DNA of 64,000 nt from Henckelia pumila (GCF_033568475.1 NC_133123.1:140012062-140076061), one strand, 5' to 3'. Shown: positions 46,255-59,345, numbered from the stretch's first letter. Numbers and translations are program-made. Notes: generated from the sequence alone by a model not told the origin.

Positions 46255-46894
46255 TGTTATCCTGGTATGCTCAGACGATGGGTCCGGGGTCATCTTGCAA
46301 GATGGGAACCCAGCATCATCCCGGGTGACGGGCCCGGGGTTGTCTTGTAAACCGGGAACCCAGGAGCTCCCTCAGGGGACTCCCTCCCGGGTGACGGGCC
46401 CGGGATTGTCTTGTAAACCAGGAACTCAGGAGCTCCCTCAGGGGACTCCCTCCCGGGTGATGGGCCCGGGATCGACTTGTAAACCGGGGACCCAGAAGCT
46501 CCCTCAGGGGCCCACAGATGAAAGGATAAGTACCCGGAAACCAGGGGCCGGTAATACTCAGTGGGCCCAAGGCCATTTTATATAAAATGAAGCCCATATC
46601 TCTTTTACGTGTGGCAGACTTCTACTGCAAATCAAATCATTATGAATCACGCTGTCACGGTATGGGTTCCTCCTAGTATTACGGGGTGTCTAATCACACG
46701 TGACAACCATCCTATCACAATAAAAATTGTCAGTTAGGCCATACTGGATAATCATAAAAGAGTCAGGTCAGCATGTATAAATACCAGGCTCCTACGCCTG
46801 GCCAAGGGAGACACGATCACTTTCTAGCACACACTCACTCTCTAAAATTTTCTAAGCCCACCCCCGGGGCATTCATTTTATGATGTTCGCATCA
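46255..46894 (+). repeat. 5' LTR of the gypsy element
   Basis: 640 bp. It contains 3 to 4 tandem copies of a 66-bp unit near its start and a TATAAATA box at about 46775. It ends directly before the primer-binding site. Confidence 0.92.
46321..46518. repeat. 66-bp tandem repeat in the gypsy LTR (3 full copies)
   Basis: Units begin CCGGGTGACGGGCCCGGG at 46321, 46387 and 46453. A degenerate, shorter copy precedes them. The unit length is a multiple of three, so open frames run through it on both strands, but these are not genes. The same array is at 59416-59613 in the 3' LTR. Confidence 0.9.
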
Positions 46895-46895
46895 T

Positions 46896-46911
46896 TGGCG
46901 CCGTCTGTGGG
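46896..46911 (+). other. Primer-binding site of the gypsy element
   Basis: TGGCGCCGTCTGTGGG starts one base after the LTR end. This form is common in plant Ty3/gypsy elements. It fixes the element's orientation as plus. Confidence 0.85.
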
Positions 46912-46934
46912 AACTTGAGATTTAAGACGTGGAT

Positions 46935-49117
46935 ATGACGATTATTGAGGATCCCGAAAGCTCCCAGCGAGCGATGGCAAATCTGCGGGAGCAAGTGAAT
47001 GTCATGGTAGAGGCAGCATTACAAAGGATCCTAGCTCTACGACAGGAGAAGGGGGAAGGCGATCCGGAGAAGCAACAGGAGCAGGAGCAGGAGAGGAACC
47101 AGGGGGAACTATGGAAGGAGCAGGAAAAAACAATAGACAAGGTGCGGGAAGAAGGAAAAGAGAAGGAGAAGAGAGGAGGAGGACGAGAGGGCATACAGGC
47201 GGAACAGGAGGCAGAATCACACGCTGAGTCTGCCCATGTCACCATGGTGGGGGAGTTGGAACTGCTGAAACAAAAAATTTTAAAATTGGAAAACACTGAC
47301 TCGCGGGAATCTTCGCGAGTCAAAAGCTCGGGATGCCCTTTCTCGCCGGAGATTATTAAAGAGCCCTTGCCATTACAATTCAAATCAGCGAAGATCAAAG
47401 GGTACGATGGTAGTGGTGATCCAGAGGAGCACATGGCCCGGTTCGAAAATGTGGTCATGTTACATTGTTATAATGATCAAATCAAGTGTAAAGTTTTCTT
47501 AACCACATTGAAAGATTCTGCCCAACGGTGGTTTGGAAACTTGGAGGACGGAAGCATTGATGTCTTTAAAAAGTTTCGGAAAATCTTTCTGCAGCATTTC
47601 AGCAGCAGTAAACGGTACAGAAAGACTACCCTCAGTCTTTTTGAGGTAAAGCAGGTGGGAGAGGAATCTCTAAGAGCATATATCAAGAAGTTCAACAAAA
47701 TAACTTTAGAGATTCCAGCGTGCGCACCGGAAACCCGGATCACAGCCTTTACCCAAGGTCTCAGGGAGGGAGAATTATTCCGGTCGCTGGTAAAGAAAAC
47801 CCCTCGAAACTTTGAAGACCTCTTAGCCCGGGCTGAAAAGTACATTAACATGGAGGAGGCCCAGAAGCAAAAGAGGGATAAAGACAAGCGAGAAGGGAAT
47901 AGAGAGAGAGGAAGTAGGAATAACCCGGGAGGAGGGAAAACTGATTATCTGGGGAGGTTGATGGCTCATGCCCCGCCGAAAGTAACTAGAGATCGAGGGG
48001 TCCATGTGTGCGAGGAGGGAGTTCGGCAGACCTCCCAAAAAGGAGCGGGAAAATATTGCTCCATTCACGAGGTCAACACTCATGATACCAGCGAGTGCAG
48101 AAGATGCGCCCCGGATGCAAAAAGGCCGGTGTCAGGAGAGGAAAGGCGGATGGATAAAAGACAGCGAGGACCTTATAGGGCACCAGGATTTGCGGCGCAC
48201 AGGCCTGATGAGGCTATCTCAGAAAAAGCCCGGGGGGTTCCACCTCAGCGATTGGAGGATAGGACACGAGACGGACCCTCCCGAGGAGTCATCAACATGA
48301 TATCAGGGGGGTCCACTGATGGGAATTCGAATAGGGCTCGGAAATCTTGGAGTAAGAGAAAAGTATTGGGTTTAGAGACCCGGAAAGTAACCTCTTGCCC
48401 GGTCATTTCCTTCGGGCCAGAGGATTTGAAGGACGTGGTCACCCCTCATAACGATGCCTTGCTCATCCAAGCCAGGGTGGCCAACTACGACATAAGGCGG
48501 GTTTTCGTTGATTCTGGAAGCTCGGTAAATGTCATTTTCCAAGAAGCTTTTGAACAAATGGACCTGCTGGGATGTGAGGTCAATTTGGTGAAAACCTCTC
48601 TCTACGGGTTCGCGGGGCACACAGTACAGCCTCGGGGAGAGGTTTGGTTGCCCATTACACTGGGAGCCGGTGAATTGAGAAGAACTATCATGACTCTCTT
48701 TTCAATAGTAGAAGCTCCATCTTCCTATAATGTCATCTTGGGGAGACCAGCTTTGAACGCCTTCATGGCTGTGGCTTCTGCATATAATCAAAATATTAAA
48801 TTCCCGGTGGGAAACCAGATAGGGGAAGTAAAAGGAGACCAACCCTCCTCTCGAAGATGTTATGCTGATACGGTACGAGTGGACAATAAGAAAGCTCGTG
48901 GTGAACAAGGAGGAAATGATCCTGGCAAAAAGGAGGTGTGCACAATAGGGGAGGTTAAGGAGGAGCATGAGGTAGTGCAATTATTCCCGGAACAACCAGG
49001 AAAAATTGTCAAGATATCTAGGGATTTGGAGGTCGGCCTTATGAATCAATTGAAAGCATGCCTGGCCAAGAATACAAATGTATTCGCCTGGTCTTCCCAG
49101 GAGCTAACTGGAATCCC
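46935..49117 (+). pseudogene. Gypsy gag-protease reading frame, truncated by copia insertion
   Basis: The first ATG of the long frame is at 46935. About 728 codons run to the copia junction. The N-terminus is charged and coiled-coil-like (many Glu/Gln/Arg). The gag core follows (GYDGSGDPEEHMARFE, KDSAQRWFGNL, SLRAYIKKFNKI, FTQGLREGELFRSL), then a zinc-knuckle-like YCSIHEVNTHDTSECRRC. The aspartic protease has VFVDSGSSVNVIF and SYNVILGRPALNAF. The frame then enters the start of reverse transcriptase (NVFAWSSQELTGIP) and is broken after the codon for proline by the copia LTR. A chimeric tail continues to 49223 by chance. Gag and protease look intact, RT/RNase H/integrase are absent. Confidence 0.9.
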
Positions 49118-50979
49118 TGTTGGAAAACTGGCGTTCAGATCAATCACGATTGATACCCGGTGCAGCGGAAGTTTAAAAATTTTATTATGGAACAATTCCA
49201 TAGTGTGGGTATCAACCGTTTAACGATTAAATTATTAGTGTGTGTAAAATTAAATAACAATTATTAAATTTTACCTTCAATCTCGAAGCGAGATTATTGG
49301 ACTCCAACAGATTTCTCTGCTCTTGTTGTCTCTCCCAGGAACTGATGAACTCCTTCAATCAGGTCCACGAATGGAGGTTTAATCCCTCTGATAGATTGCA
49401 CTAGAAAATCTATCAGAAGTTTTCTACGAAGAGAATAAACGAATTTGATTCGCTATTCCAGACTGCAATTCAAAATCACAGACCGGAATTTCTCACGCAG
49501 AGAAGGGAGGGGGGCGGCCGAATTTCTTTTGAGAGAGAGCTAGGGTTTTCGATTTTCTGTCTCTCAAATTATGACTAGTTGTGTGTAATTTCTGTACTGC
49601 AATAACTTATTTATAATGCAGGCCACCAACACCTTAGGGCCCATTAGTCATAAGTTGAGGCCCGATAAGCAAAGCCCGCATGTTCAGAAATTAATATAAA
49701 ATTCATCGTGACTCCGATTGATAAACCGATTTTACCAATGTGCACAGAAACCATTTCTGCACATTTTAAAGTCAAGATAAATTTTCCTGAATCCGAATTC
49801 AGTGGTTTCCAAAAATGTACATCCCTATGTCATTTTAGGAAATCCTACTCCCTTACTCTTATTTAAGAAGTCCAACTTCTTTATTCATTAAATTTAACTC
49901 TTTAAATTTAACTATCTCAACGGGGATTAAAACTCCATTACACTGTGTGACCCTCAATGGTTCAGGGATACAGCTAGCCGTGGGCTCACAACTCCTTGTG
50001 ACTCGGAACAACGATTTCCGACTTGCCCAACGAATCATGGTAAAGCGCCTAGCAACATCGCCCCATGATTCCCTAGGTATCACTGATAGTGCCTACAAGA
50101 ACCAGTAGATTTTGGTTAGCGTACAGTACGGTCCCTTCATCCATATATCCCGATCGAATCAACAACCATTGGTATATCGAGAGTCGCTCAAGATTCGATA
50201 ACTATGCAATACATCTTGAAGATCAAATTAGTGACATCGCATGTGCTACTAAGAAACCATTTCTTAAATCACATCAAGTACTCTGGCCAGAGATTCGTCA
50301 CACTAATATCTCCTCAGATCGCATAGGATATCCACACTCGCAAGTATGTGGTGAATCCTTGACAACAATGCATCGACTCCTATATGTGTTGTAACTGTAC
50401 CCAATCCCGACACCTGATGACCCCCATAGAGTCGGTAAACGAGTCAAAGCACAGTACTAGCATATAGAGTCTCCATGATGTTTCAAGTAGTAAGGACTAA
50501 TGGTGTACAACCAAAACCGCGGACTTTATCCACTCGATAAGTGATAACCACTTGGAAAGTCCGGATAGGGTAGTTCGATTATTCATCCTATGAATATCCA
50601 TTTGCATGCTTCGAACATCTTCATGTTCCCTACCAATGAAACGTGGTACTCCGCATCGCAAATGCTAGTCTCAAACTCGAGCGATCCTTATCCTTATTAT
50701 CGGACGGCTCAATCGACTAGGAACAGTTTAGAATATACAGTGACTATAAGATGTATTTCATGATAGACATCCCCATGTTCTACCACATCTTACATACACT
50801 ATAGTATATTCAAGGTCTTTATCAAAACAACAATAGTATATCATAATATAACAATATGAAGAAAGATAAAGTCATTGCCATTAATAAAAGTGTAAATTAC
50901 ATTAAACAAAAGATCGTTTGTACAAAGAGTCATCAAAGCCCATAGCCACAAGTTGGCTCACTGGGCACCCACTCTTTCA
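49118..50979 (-). repeat. 3' LTR of the copia element
   Basis: 1,862 bp. On the minus strand it follows the purine-rich AAGTGGAATAT just after the polyprotein stop and runs TGAAAGAG...CCAACA. No open frame of note. Confidence 0.88.
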
Positions 50980-50993
50980 ATATTCCACTTGCC

Positions 50994-53900
50994 CTATAGC
51001 CAACTAGTCATACTACGTAGACCCATTGCTTCGCGATATTTGTCAAATAATGGTCCTGGCAAGGGCTTAGTAAGCGGATCAGCGATATTGTCTGCAGAGG
51101 CCACTCGTTCGACAGTGATGTCTCCTCTTTCCACAATCTCCCGGATGATGTGGTATTTCCTCAGTACGTGTTTGGATCTTTGATGAGACCTTGGTTCCTT
51201 TGCTTGAGCAACGGCACCCGTGTTGTCACAGTACACCGGGACTGGACCAACAAATTTAGGAATGACGCCCAACTCTTGGACGAACTTCCTCATCCAAACG
51301 GCCTCTTTAGCAGCAGCTGATGCTGCAATGTATTCAGCCTCAGTGGTGGAATCCGCTGTGGTGTCCTGCTTGGAACTCTTCCAAGAGACAGCACCGCCAT
51401 TGAGCATGAACACAAATCCAGAGGTTGACTTCGAGTCATCCACGTCACTTTGGAAGCTAGAGTCGGTATAGCCTTCCAATTTCAGATCTCGTCCTCCATA
51501 TACCATGAACATATTCTTAGTCCTTTGTAAGTACTTAAGAATGTCCTTCACGGCTTTCCAATGCATTTGACCAGGATTAGCCTGATATCTGCTCGTGACA
51601 CTCAGAGCAAATGCTACATCCGGTCTGGTAGATATCATCCCATACATGATACTACCTATAGCTGACGCATATGGTACATGTGTCATATTCTCTATCTCTG
51701 CATCAGTCTTGGGACACATAGACTTGGATAAAGAAACTTCATGACACATGGGTAGATGTCCTCTCTTGGACCCATCAATTGAAAACCGTTTCAATATGGT
51801 GTCGATGTAGGTTGATTGAGTGAGTCCTATCATTCTCTTAGATCTATCTGTATAGATCTGTATCCCAAGAATGTAGGATGCCTCACCCAAATCCTTCATC
51901 GAGAATCTACCTGATAACCATATCTTTGTTGACTGCAACATCCCTACATCATTCCCAATGAGTAGGATGTCATCAACATAAAGTAATAAGAATGTCACAG
52001 CATCCTTAACTACTTTCTTGTACACGCACGGTTCCTCCGGGTTCTTGATGAAACCAAAATCTTTTATTGTTTCATCAAATTTCTGGTTCCAACTTCTTGA
52101 TGCTTGTTTTAGACCATAAATTGATCTCTGAAGCTTGCATACCTTATGCTCGCTTCCCATGGATGTGAACCCCTCCGGCTGCTTCATATAGATTTCTTCC
52201 TTAATGTCTCCATTAAGAAAAGCAGTCTTCACATCCATTTGCCATATCTCATAGTCATACCATGCAGCTATGGCAATAAGGATTCTTATGGACTTGAACA
52301 TTGCAACTGGTGAAAAGGTTTCATCATAGTCAACTCCTTGTCTTTGAGTGTAACCTTTCGCCACCAATCGCGCCTTGTAGGTCAATACCTTACCATCAGG
52401 CCCAAGCTTTCTCTTGTAGATCCATTTACACCCTATTGGAACAATTCCATCAGGAGGATCTACTAAAGACCAAACTTGGTTTGTATGCATTGAATCCAAT
52501 TCAGACTGCATAGCTTCAAGCCATAAATTTGAATCCGCATCAGAAATTGCTTCCTTGAAGTTTCTTGGATCACATCCAATGTCGGGTTCATCTTGATCCC
52601 CTTCAAGAAGAAGACCATATCGAACAGGAGGTCTAGAAGTCCTCTCGGATCTTCTAGGTTCAGGCGTGTCCAGTAATGGTTCCTGAGGCGTAGGATCGTT
52701 ATTTTGTATTTCGGGTTCTTCTCGAACTTCTTCGAGTTCCATCATCTCGCCTTTCTTATCCAATAAGAACTCCTTCTCCAAGAAGGTGGCATTCCTAGAA
52801 ACAAACACCTTTGTTTCAGCAGGATAATAGAAATAATATCCGATTGAATTCTTCGGATACCCTACAAAATAACATAAGCTGGATCGACTATCCAACTTAT
52901 CTCCCACTGTCTGCTTCACGTAAGCAGGACATCCCCAAATCCTTAAGTACGAATACTTAGGAGCTTTGCCATTCCATAACTCGTATGGTGTTTTGTCCAC
53001 TGCTTTAGTGTGGACGTTGTTCAACAACAATACCGCCGTTTCAAGCGCATAGCCCCAAAACGAAGGTGGAAGCTCAGTGAAGCTCATCATGGATCAAACC
53101 ATGTCCAACAAAGTTCGATTACGACGCTCCGATACACCATTAAGCTGTGGTGTCATAGGAGGAGTCCACTGAGAGAGAATCCCATTCTCTTTTAGATAGT
53201 CCAAAAAATCGGTACTTAAGTATTCTCCACCTCGATCCGATCGAAGTGCTTTAATACTTTTACCTAGCTTATTTTCTACTTCAGCCTTGAATTCTTTGAA
53301 CTTTTCAAATGCTTCATACTTATATTTCATTAAATATAAATACCCATACCTTGAATAATCATCAGTAAAGGTAATGAAGTAGGTGTGGCCATGTTGAGTC
53401 CCAACTCTAAATGGACCACAAACATCTGTATGGATCAAATCCAACAGATTTTGACTACGCTCAGGTTTCCCCTTAAAAGGAGATTTAGTCATTTTCCCTT
53501 TTAGGCAGGATTCACAAGTAGGTAGAGAGTTAATATCAGACATATCAAACATGCCCTCTCCCACTAGCTTGTTCATCCTCCTTGAGGAAATATGACCTAG
53601 TCTAGCGTGCCAAAGGTTTGCCGGGTTTTGACTATCGATTTTCCTTTTGTTTGTTGTCGCCGGTTTATCAATATAATTTATTGGAACGTCTTTTAGTTTT
53701 AAGTTGTATAGATCATTTTCAAGTTGTCCATTTCCAATCAAACATTCATTCTTGTAAATATTGCAAATCCCATTCACAAAATTGCAAGAATAACCATCTC
53801 TATCTAGCATAGAAACAGAAATAATGTTTTTAATTAAATCCGGAACTAATAAAACATCTCTTAAAAATAACTTAAAACCGTTCTGCAAAATTAAACAAAC

Positions 53901-54908
53901 ATCTCCAATGGCTGTAGCTTCAACTCTGGAACCATTCCCGAGCCTCAGCTGGGTCTCACCCATTCTAAGCCTGCGACTTCTTGTCATCACCTGCAAATCA
54001 TTGCAAATGTGAGATCCACATCCGGTATCCAATACCCAAGAAGTAGTATTAAGTGAAATGTTTATTTCAATATAGAACATACCCTTTGCAGTTCCCAACT
54101 GCTCTAGATATTCCTTGCAGTTGCGCTTCCAATGACCGGGCTTCTTGCAGTAATGGCAAACATCCTTGGATTTTCCATTGTTTGAAGCCTTTGTCTTGTG
54201 CTTCTTCTCGGGCTCGACTTTCTTGGGTGGGGCAGAACGTTTCTTGCCCTTCATACTTGGCCCCTTCTTAGCAGAAGATGAGGAGCCCACCAAGAAAGCT
54301 GGCTTATCCTTCTTAAGTGTGGATTCATATGTCACAAGCATATTGACCATCTCTTCAAGGGTGGCCTCTATCTTGTTCATATTAAAATTTACCACAAATC
54401 CGTCAAACGAAGAAGGAAGAGACAGAAGCAGTAAATCCACGTTGAGTTCATGCTCCAACACCAAATCAAGGGTCGCTAACTTTTGTATTAGCCAAATCAC
54501 TCGTACCCCATGATCACGGACCGAAGTCCCTTCACGCATGCGACACGTCATCAGCTCCTTAACAGTAGCGAACCTTTCAGCCCTCGATTGAGCCCCAAAA
54601 AGTTCCTTGATTTGAGCGTGAATGTCAGCAGCATTCACGGTGTCCTCAAATCGCCTCTGGAGTTCATCAGACATCGAGGCTTGCATATAGCATTTGGTCT
54701 TGATGTCATGGTCCCACCATGCATCAAGTTTGGCCAATTCCTCCGGACTTACATCAGCTGGTGCTTCCTTCGGAGGTGATTTCTCTAACACGTAGAGCAT
54801 CTTCTCCGAAGTCAAGACAATCTTCAACTTCCGGAACCATTCCGTATAGTTTGCGCCAGTCAACTTGTTTTGTTCGAGGATCGAGAATAATGGATTACGC
54901 GAATTCAT
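50994..54908 (-). pseudogene. Copia gag-pol polyprotein with one in-frame stop
   Basis: Read from the ATG at 54908, about 1,304 residues. Domains in order: gag (UBN2-type, TGANYTEWFRKLKIVL), zinc knuckle CHYCKKPGHWKRNC, protease WVLDTGCGSHICND, GAG-pre-integrase NLWHARLGHISSRRMN and HX3H/CX2C (CESCLKGKM). The integrase core has HTDVCGPF, FTDDYSRYGYLY, LRSDRGGEY and SERRNRTLLDMV. Reverse transcriptase has KARLVAKGYTQRQGVDY, WQMDVKTAFLNG and LLYVDDILLIG. RNase H has YTDSSFQSD, TTEAEYIAAS and YCDNTGAVA, ending at 50994. A TGA at 53096-53094 interrupts the frame right after LLDMV. Family members have an Arg codon there, so a single CGA-to-TGA transition is the likely cause. Everything else is open, so the element died very recently or is read through. 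Confidence 0.93.
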
Positions 54909-56750
54909 TGTATGAAATACTGAAAAGAAAAACAGACATATATCAATGATTGTTTAAGCAATTTACTAAGACATAAAATAGGCGAATTTAATTTTATGAA
55001 TCTCACTCCCACTATTTTAACGATTTCACTACCCTCTAGTGAAAACGGGAAACTTTTTCCTTAGTGAGAACATGGAGTCCAATTGACAAACTTATGGTCC
55101 CGAATAATATCAGCCAACCATAATTCTCAAAAGGTAGAGCCCAATTGCTTCCAAAGCAACCCCCATGTATTTACCTCATGTCCAATAAGGGCCCAATAAT
55201 ATGACGCCGTTTATAGTGACATGTCAAGATGACCCATCAATATTAAGTTGTGATGGACGGTCGCCATGTGGATCCCCCAATAATATGAGCCGATCCCATG
55301 GGAGTTCCACCCAACTTACAACATGTGTCGATCCAATGTACAGCTTTCCGACGGACGGGCCCCCCCAATAATATGAGCCGGACCGTATCCGCGGGTAGCA
55401 TCACATACATTGACCGTTGATGGAAGGTAGGAACATTTAAACAAATTTAAATTTCCTTTATTTATCTTGATATCAATTTTAAATCATATTTAAAATGAGG
55501 GATTTTTAATTATGAAAATTTGTCTCATCATTTTTCAATTTATTGTATGCTTGCCGGATTCATACAATTATGTCTAAAACATGCATACAATCATAATATC
55601 ATATATTATATATAGGATGATCGATTCCATTTCTAATTGACTCGTGGTTGCCAATCACGAGTCTTAGTCCAATCCTAGGTAATATGCAGTATGCAATGCA
55701 ATCCTATTACATTAGCTTCCAATTTACATTTCTTCGTCTTTATTGTCTGCTGGGCCCACCATCTTCAAATCTTGATCTCCCACTAAATCTAATGTATTTA
55801 CAATAAATAGCAATGACAAGTAGGGGATACATTTTAGGGGTGGGAACGGGCCATAAACCAAGCCCACTTTTATTACATATGACATTCATATTGGGCCATA
55901 AACCAGGCCCATTAATAAAACCAACAACAATAAAACAAATGTAAATTCCTAACATACACCTACAAAATTGGTCATGACAATCGATCATCCTTATCCAATA
56001 ACATTTAATTCAAAATTAATTTATTGGATATCATGCATATGACAATTTAAATTTAAACAGGATAAAATCATATTTTATATATAAAATCATATTTTACATA
56101 TAAAATCATATTTTACCTTTTATTAAATAAAATCATATTTTATCTACAGAATCTAATTTTATAGATAAAATCATATTTTACTTAATATATACATAAGATC
56201 AAATCTTATCATCAATTGTACCAAAAATAATTGATTTCAAAATTCAATTTAAGGATAAAATATTAAAATTTTCCAAAAATTCAAATTTATCCAAAAATCA
56301 ATTTTAAAATTTTCGAACTCGAACAATTCGATCCGATGCCTCGTGAACCAATCAAAAACAATTTTTGACCCGACCAAAAATAAAATTTTAACACATTAAA
56401 ATTAATTTAAATAAAAAAAATAATTTTTCCCGCGGGCCGCCCGGGACACTCCCGGGCCGGCCCGCACCCGTGGGCGCGGGCCGGGGCAGCCCGGCTGCCC
56501 CTTTAGGGCAGCGACAATCGCTGCCCTGGCGGCGCCGTGCGCCGCGCTGCGCTGCACTGGGCGGCGACGTGCGCCACCGTGGGCGGCGCTGTGCGCCCCC
56601 TTTGGGCGGCGCCGTGCGCCGCCCGGGGCAGCGACCGTCGCTGCCCGGGTTTTGCCCGAAAATTTTTTTTTTTTTATTTAAAATATTGTTTTACAAGACT
56701 CAAAAATTTTTGTACAATCGATTAATTTAATCGTTTGATCTGAGCAACCT
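54909..56750 (-). other. Long untranslated leader of the copia element
   Basis: About 1.85 kb between the primer-binding site and the gag start with no supported gene. The part at 56432-56660 is extremely GC-rich (GGGCCGCCCGGGAC and GGCGGCGCCGTGCGCC words) in otherwise AT-rich DNA. At 55103, 55195, 55279 and 55367 the word AATAATAT(GA) recurs within CCCAATAATATGAGCCG-type motifs, spaced 84-92 bp. Confidence 0.75.
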
Positions 56751-56751
56751 G

Positions 56752-56763
56752 GCTCTGATACCA
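56752..56763 (-). other. Primer-binding site of the copia element
   Basis: On the minus strand this is TGGTATCAGAGC, one base inside the 5' LTR end (CCAACA), complementary to initiator tRNA-Met. Confidence 0.9.
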
Positions 56764-56764
56764 C

Positions 56765-58627
56765 TGTTGGAAAACTGGCGTTCAGATCAATCACGATTGA
56801 TACCCGGTGCAGCGGAAGTTTAAAAATTTTATTATGGAACAATTCCATAGTGTGGGTATCAACCGTTTAACGATTAAATTATTAGTGTGTGTAAAATTAA
56901 ATAACAATTATTAAATTTTACCTTCAATCTCGAAGCGAGATTATTGGACTCCAACAGATTTCTCTGCTCTTGTTGTCTCTCCCAGGAACTGATGAACACC
57001 TTCAATCAGGTCCACGAATGGAGGTTTAATCCCTCTGATAGATTGCACTAGAAAATCTATCAGAAGTTTTCTACGAAGAGAATAAACGAATTTGATTCGC
57101 TATTCCAGACTGCAATTCAAAATCACAGACCGGAATTTCTCACGCAGAGAAGGGAGGGGGGCGGCCGAATTTCTTTTGAGAGAGAGCTAGGGTTTTCGAT
57201 TTTCTGTCTCTCAAATTATGACTAGTTGTGTGTAATTTCTGTACTGCAATAACTTATTTATAATGCAGGCCACTAACACCTTAGGGCCCATTAGTCATAA
57301 GTTGAGGCCCGATAAGCAAAGCCCGCATGTTCAGAAATTAATATAAAATTCATCGTGACTCCGATTGATAAACCGATTTTACCAATGTGCACAGAAACCA
57401 TTTCTGCACATTTTAAAGTCAAGATAAATTTTCCTGAATCCGAATTCAGTGGTTTCCAAAAATGTACATTCCTATGTCATTTTAGGAAATCCTACTCCCT
57501 TACTCTTATTTAAGAAGTCCAACTTCTTTATTCATTAAATTTAACTCTTTAAATTTAACTATCTCAACGGGGATTAAAACTCCATTACACTGTGTGACCC
57601 TCAATGGTTCAGGGATACAGCTAGCCGTGGGCTCACAACTCCTTGTGACTCGAAACAACGATTTTCCGACTTGCCCAACGAATCATGGTAAAGCGCCTAG
57701 CAACATCGCCCCATGATTCCCTAGGTATCACTGATAGTGCCTACAAGAACCAGTAGATTTTGGTTAGCGTACAGTACGGTCCCTTCATCCATATATCCCG
57801 ATCGAATCAACAACCATTGGTATATCTAGAGTCGCTCAAGATTCGATAACTATGCAATACATCTTGAAGATCAAATTAGTGACATCGCATGTGCTACTAA
57901 GAAACCATTTCTTAAATCACATCAAGTACTCTGGCCAGAGATTCGTCACACTAATATCTCCTCAGATCGCATAGGATATCCACACTCGCAAGTATGTGGT
58001 GAATCCTTGACAACAATGCATCGACTCCTATATGTGTTGTAACTGTACCCAATCCCGACACCTGATGACCCCCATAGAGTCGGTAAACGAGTCAAAGCAC
58101 AGTACTAGCATATAGAGTCTCCATGATGTTTCAAGTAGTAAGGACTAATGGTGTACAACCAAAACCGCGGACTTTATCCACTCGATAAGTGATAACCACT
58201 TGGAAAGTCCGGATAGGGTAGTTCGATTATTCATCCTATGAATATCCATTTGCATGCTTCGAACATCTCCATGTTCCCTACCAATGAAACGTGGTACTCC
58301 GCATCGCAAATGCTAGTCTCAAACTCGAGCGATCCTTATCCTTATTATCGGACGGCTCAATCGACTAGGAACAGTTTAGAATATACAGTGACTATAAGAT
58401 GTATTTCATGATAGACATCCCCATGTTCTACCACATCTTACATACACTATAGTATATTCAAGGTCTTTATCAAAACAACAATAGTATATCATAATATAAC
58501 AATATGAAGAAAGATAAAGTCATTGCCATTAATAAAAGTGTAAATTACATTAAACAAAAGATCGTTTGTACAAAGAGTCATCAAAGCCCATAGCCACAAG
58601 TTGGCTCACTGGGCACCCACTCTTTCA
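56765..58627 (-). repeat. 5' LTR of the copia element
   Basis: 1,863 bp, nearly identical to the LTR at 49118-50979. It differs by a handful of substitutions and one extra T near 57664. It also serves as the 3' LTR of the partial second copy to its right. Confidence 0.9.
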
Positions 58628-59240
58628 ATCTTCCACTTGCCCTATAGCCAACTAGTCATACTACGTAGACCCATTGCTTCGCGATATTTGTCAAACAATG
58701 GTCCTGGCAAGGGCTTAGTAAGCGGATCAGCGATATTGTCTGCAGAGGCCACTCGTTCGACAGTGATGTCTCCTCTTTCCACAATCTCCCGGATGATGTG
58801 GTATTTCCTCAGTACGTGTTTGGATCTTTGATGAGACCTTGGTTCCTTTGCTTGAGCAACGGCACCCGTGTTGTCACAGTACACCGGGACTGGACCAACA
58901 AATTCAGGAATGACGCCCAACTCTTGGACGAACTTCCTCATCCAAACGGCCTCTTTAGCAGCAGCTGATGCTGCAATGTATTCAGCCTCAGTGGTGGAAT
59001 CCACTGTGGTGTCCTGCTTGGAACTCTTCCAAGAGACAGCACCGCCATTGAGCATGAACACAAATCCAGAGGTTGACTTCGAGTCATCCACGTCACTTTG
59101 GAAGCTAGAGTCGGTATAGCCTTCCAATTTCAGATCTCGTCCTCCATATACCATGAACATATTCTTAGTCCTTTGTAAGTACTTAAGAATGTCCTTCACG
59201 GCTTTCCAATGCATTTGACCAGGATTAGCCTGATATCTGC
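58628..59240 (-). pseudogene. Partial second copia copy: 3' end of the RNase H domain
   Basis: After the LTR the sequence reads as the last ~200 residues of the same polyprotein (from RYQANPGQMHWKAVK to the stop at 58642), over 98% identical to 50994-51590. It stops abruptly at 59239-59242, where GCTC is shared with the gypsy LTR. This shows a tandem copia array later truncated by deletion. Confidence 0.92.
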
Positions 59241-59345
59241 TCCTACGCCTGGCCAAGGGAGACACGATCACTTTCTAGCACACACTCACTCTCTAAAATT
59301 TTCTAAGCCCACCCCCGGGGCATTCATTTTATGATGTTCGCATCA
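59241..59345 (+). repeat. Truncated gypsy LTR 3' end
   Basis: The last ~105 bp of the gypsy LTR (CTCCTACGCCTGGCC to TTCGCATCA), identical in layout to 46789-46894. It is followed by TTGG (59346-59349), the first bases after an LTR at the primer-binding site, and then by the full 3' LTR. Confidence 0.9.

Larger units (their letters stand above)
49118..58627 (-). mobile_element. Ty1/copia LTR retrotransposon, nested in the gypsy element
   Basis: LTRs at 49118-50979 and 56765-58627 (1,862 and 1,863 bp, about 99% identical by eye) begin TGTTGGAAAAC on the plus strand and end CTCTTTCA. The initiator-Met primer-binding site and polyprotein show that transcription runs on the minus strand. The left flank is the gypsy word ATCCC. 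The matching duplication on the right is missing, because another partial copia copy follows the right LTR directly. Confidence 0.93.

Noticed and set aside
46295-46597. Open frames of 93-96 codons on both strands in the gypsy LTR
   Set aside because: They result from the 66-bp repeat being divisible by three; the same frames occur in the other LTR.
47002-48083. Several minus-strand frames opposite gag
   Set aside because: Shadows of the gypsy gag-protease frame on the other strand.
56470-56730. 86-codon Arg/Ala-rich frame
   Set aside because: Produced by the GC-rich block in the copia leader; lies antisense to the element and has no homologue I recognise.
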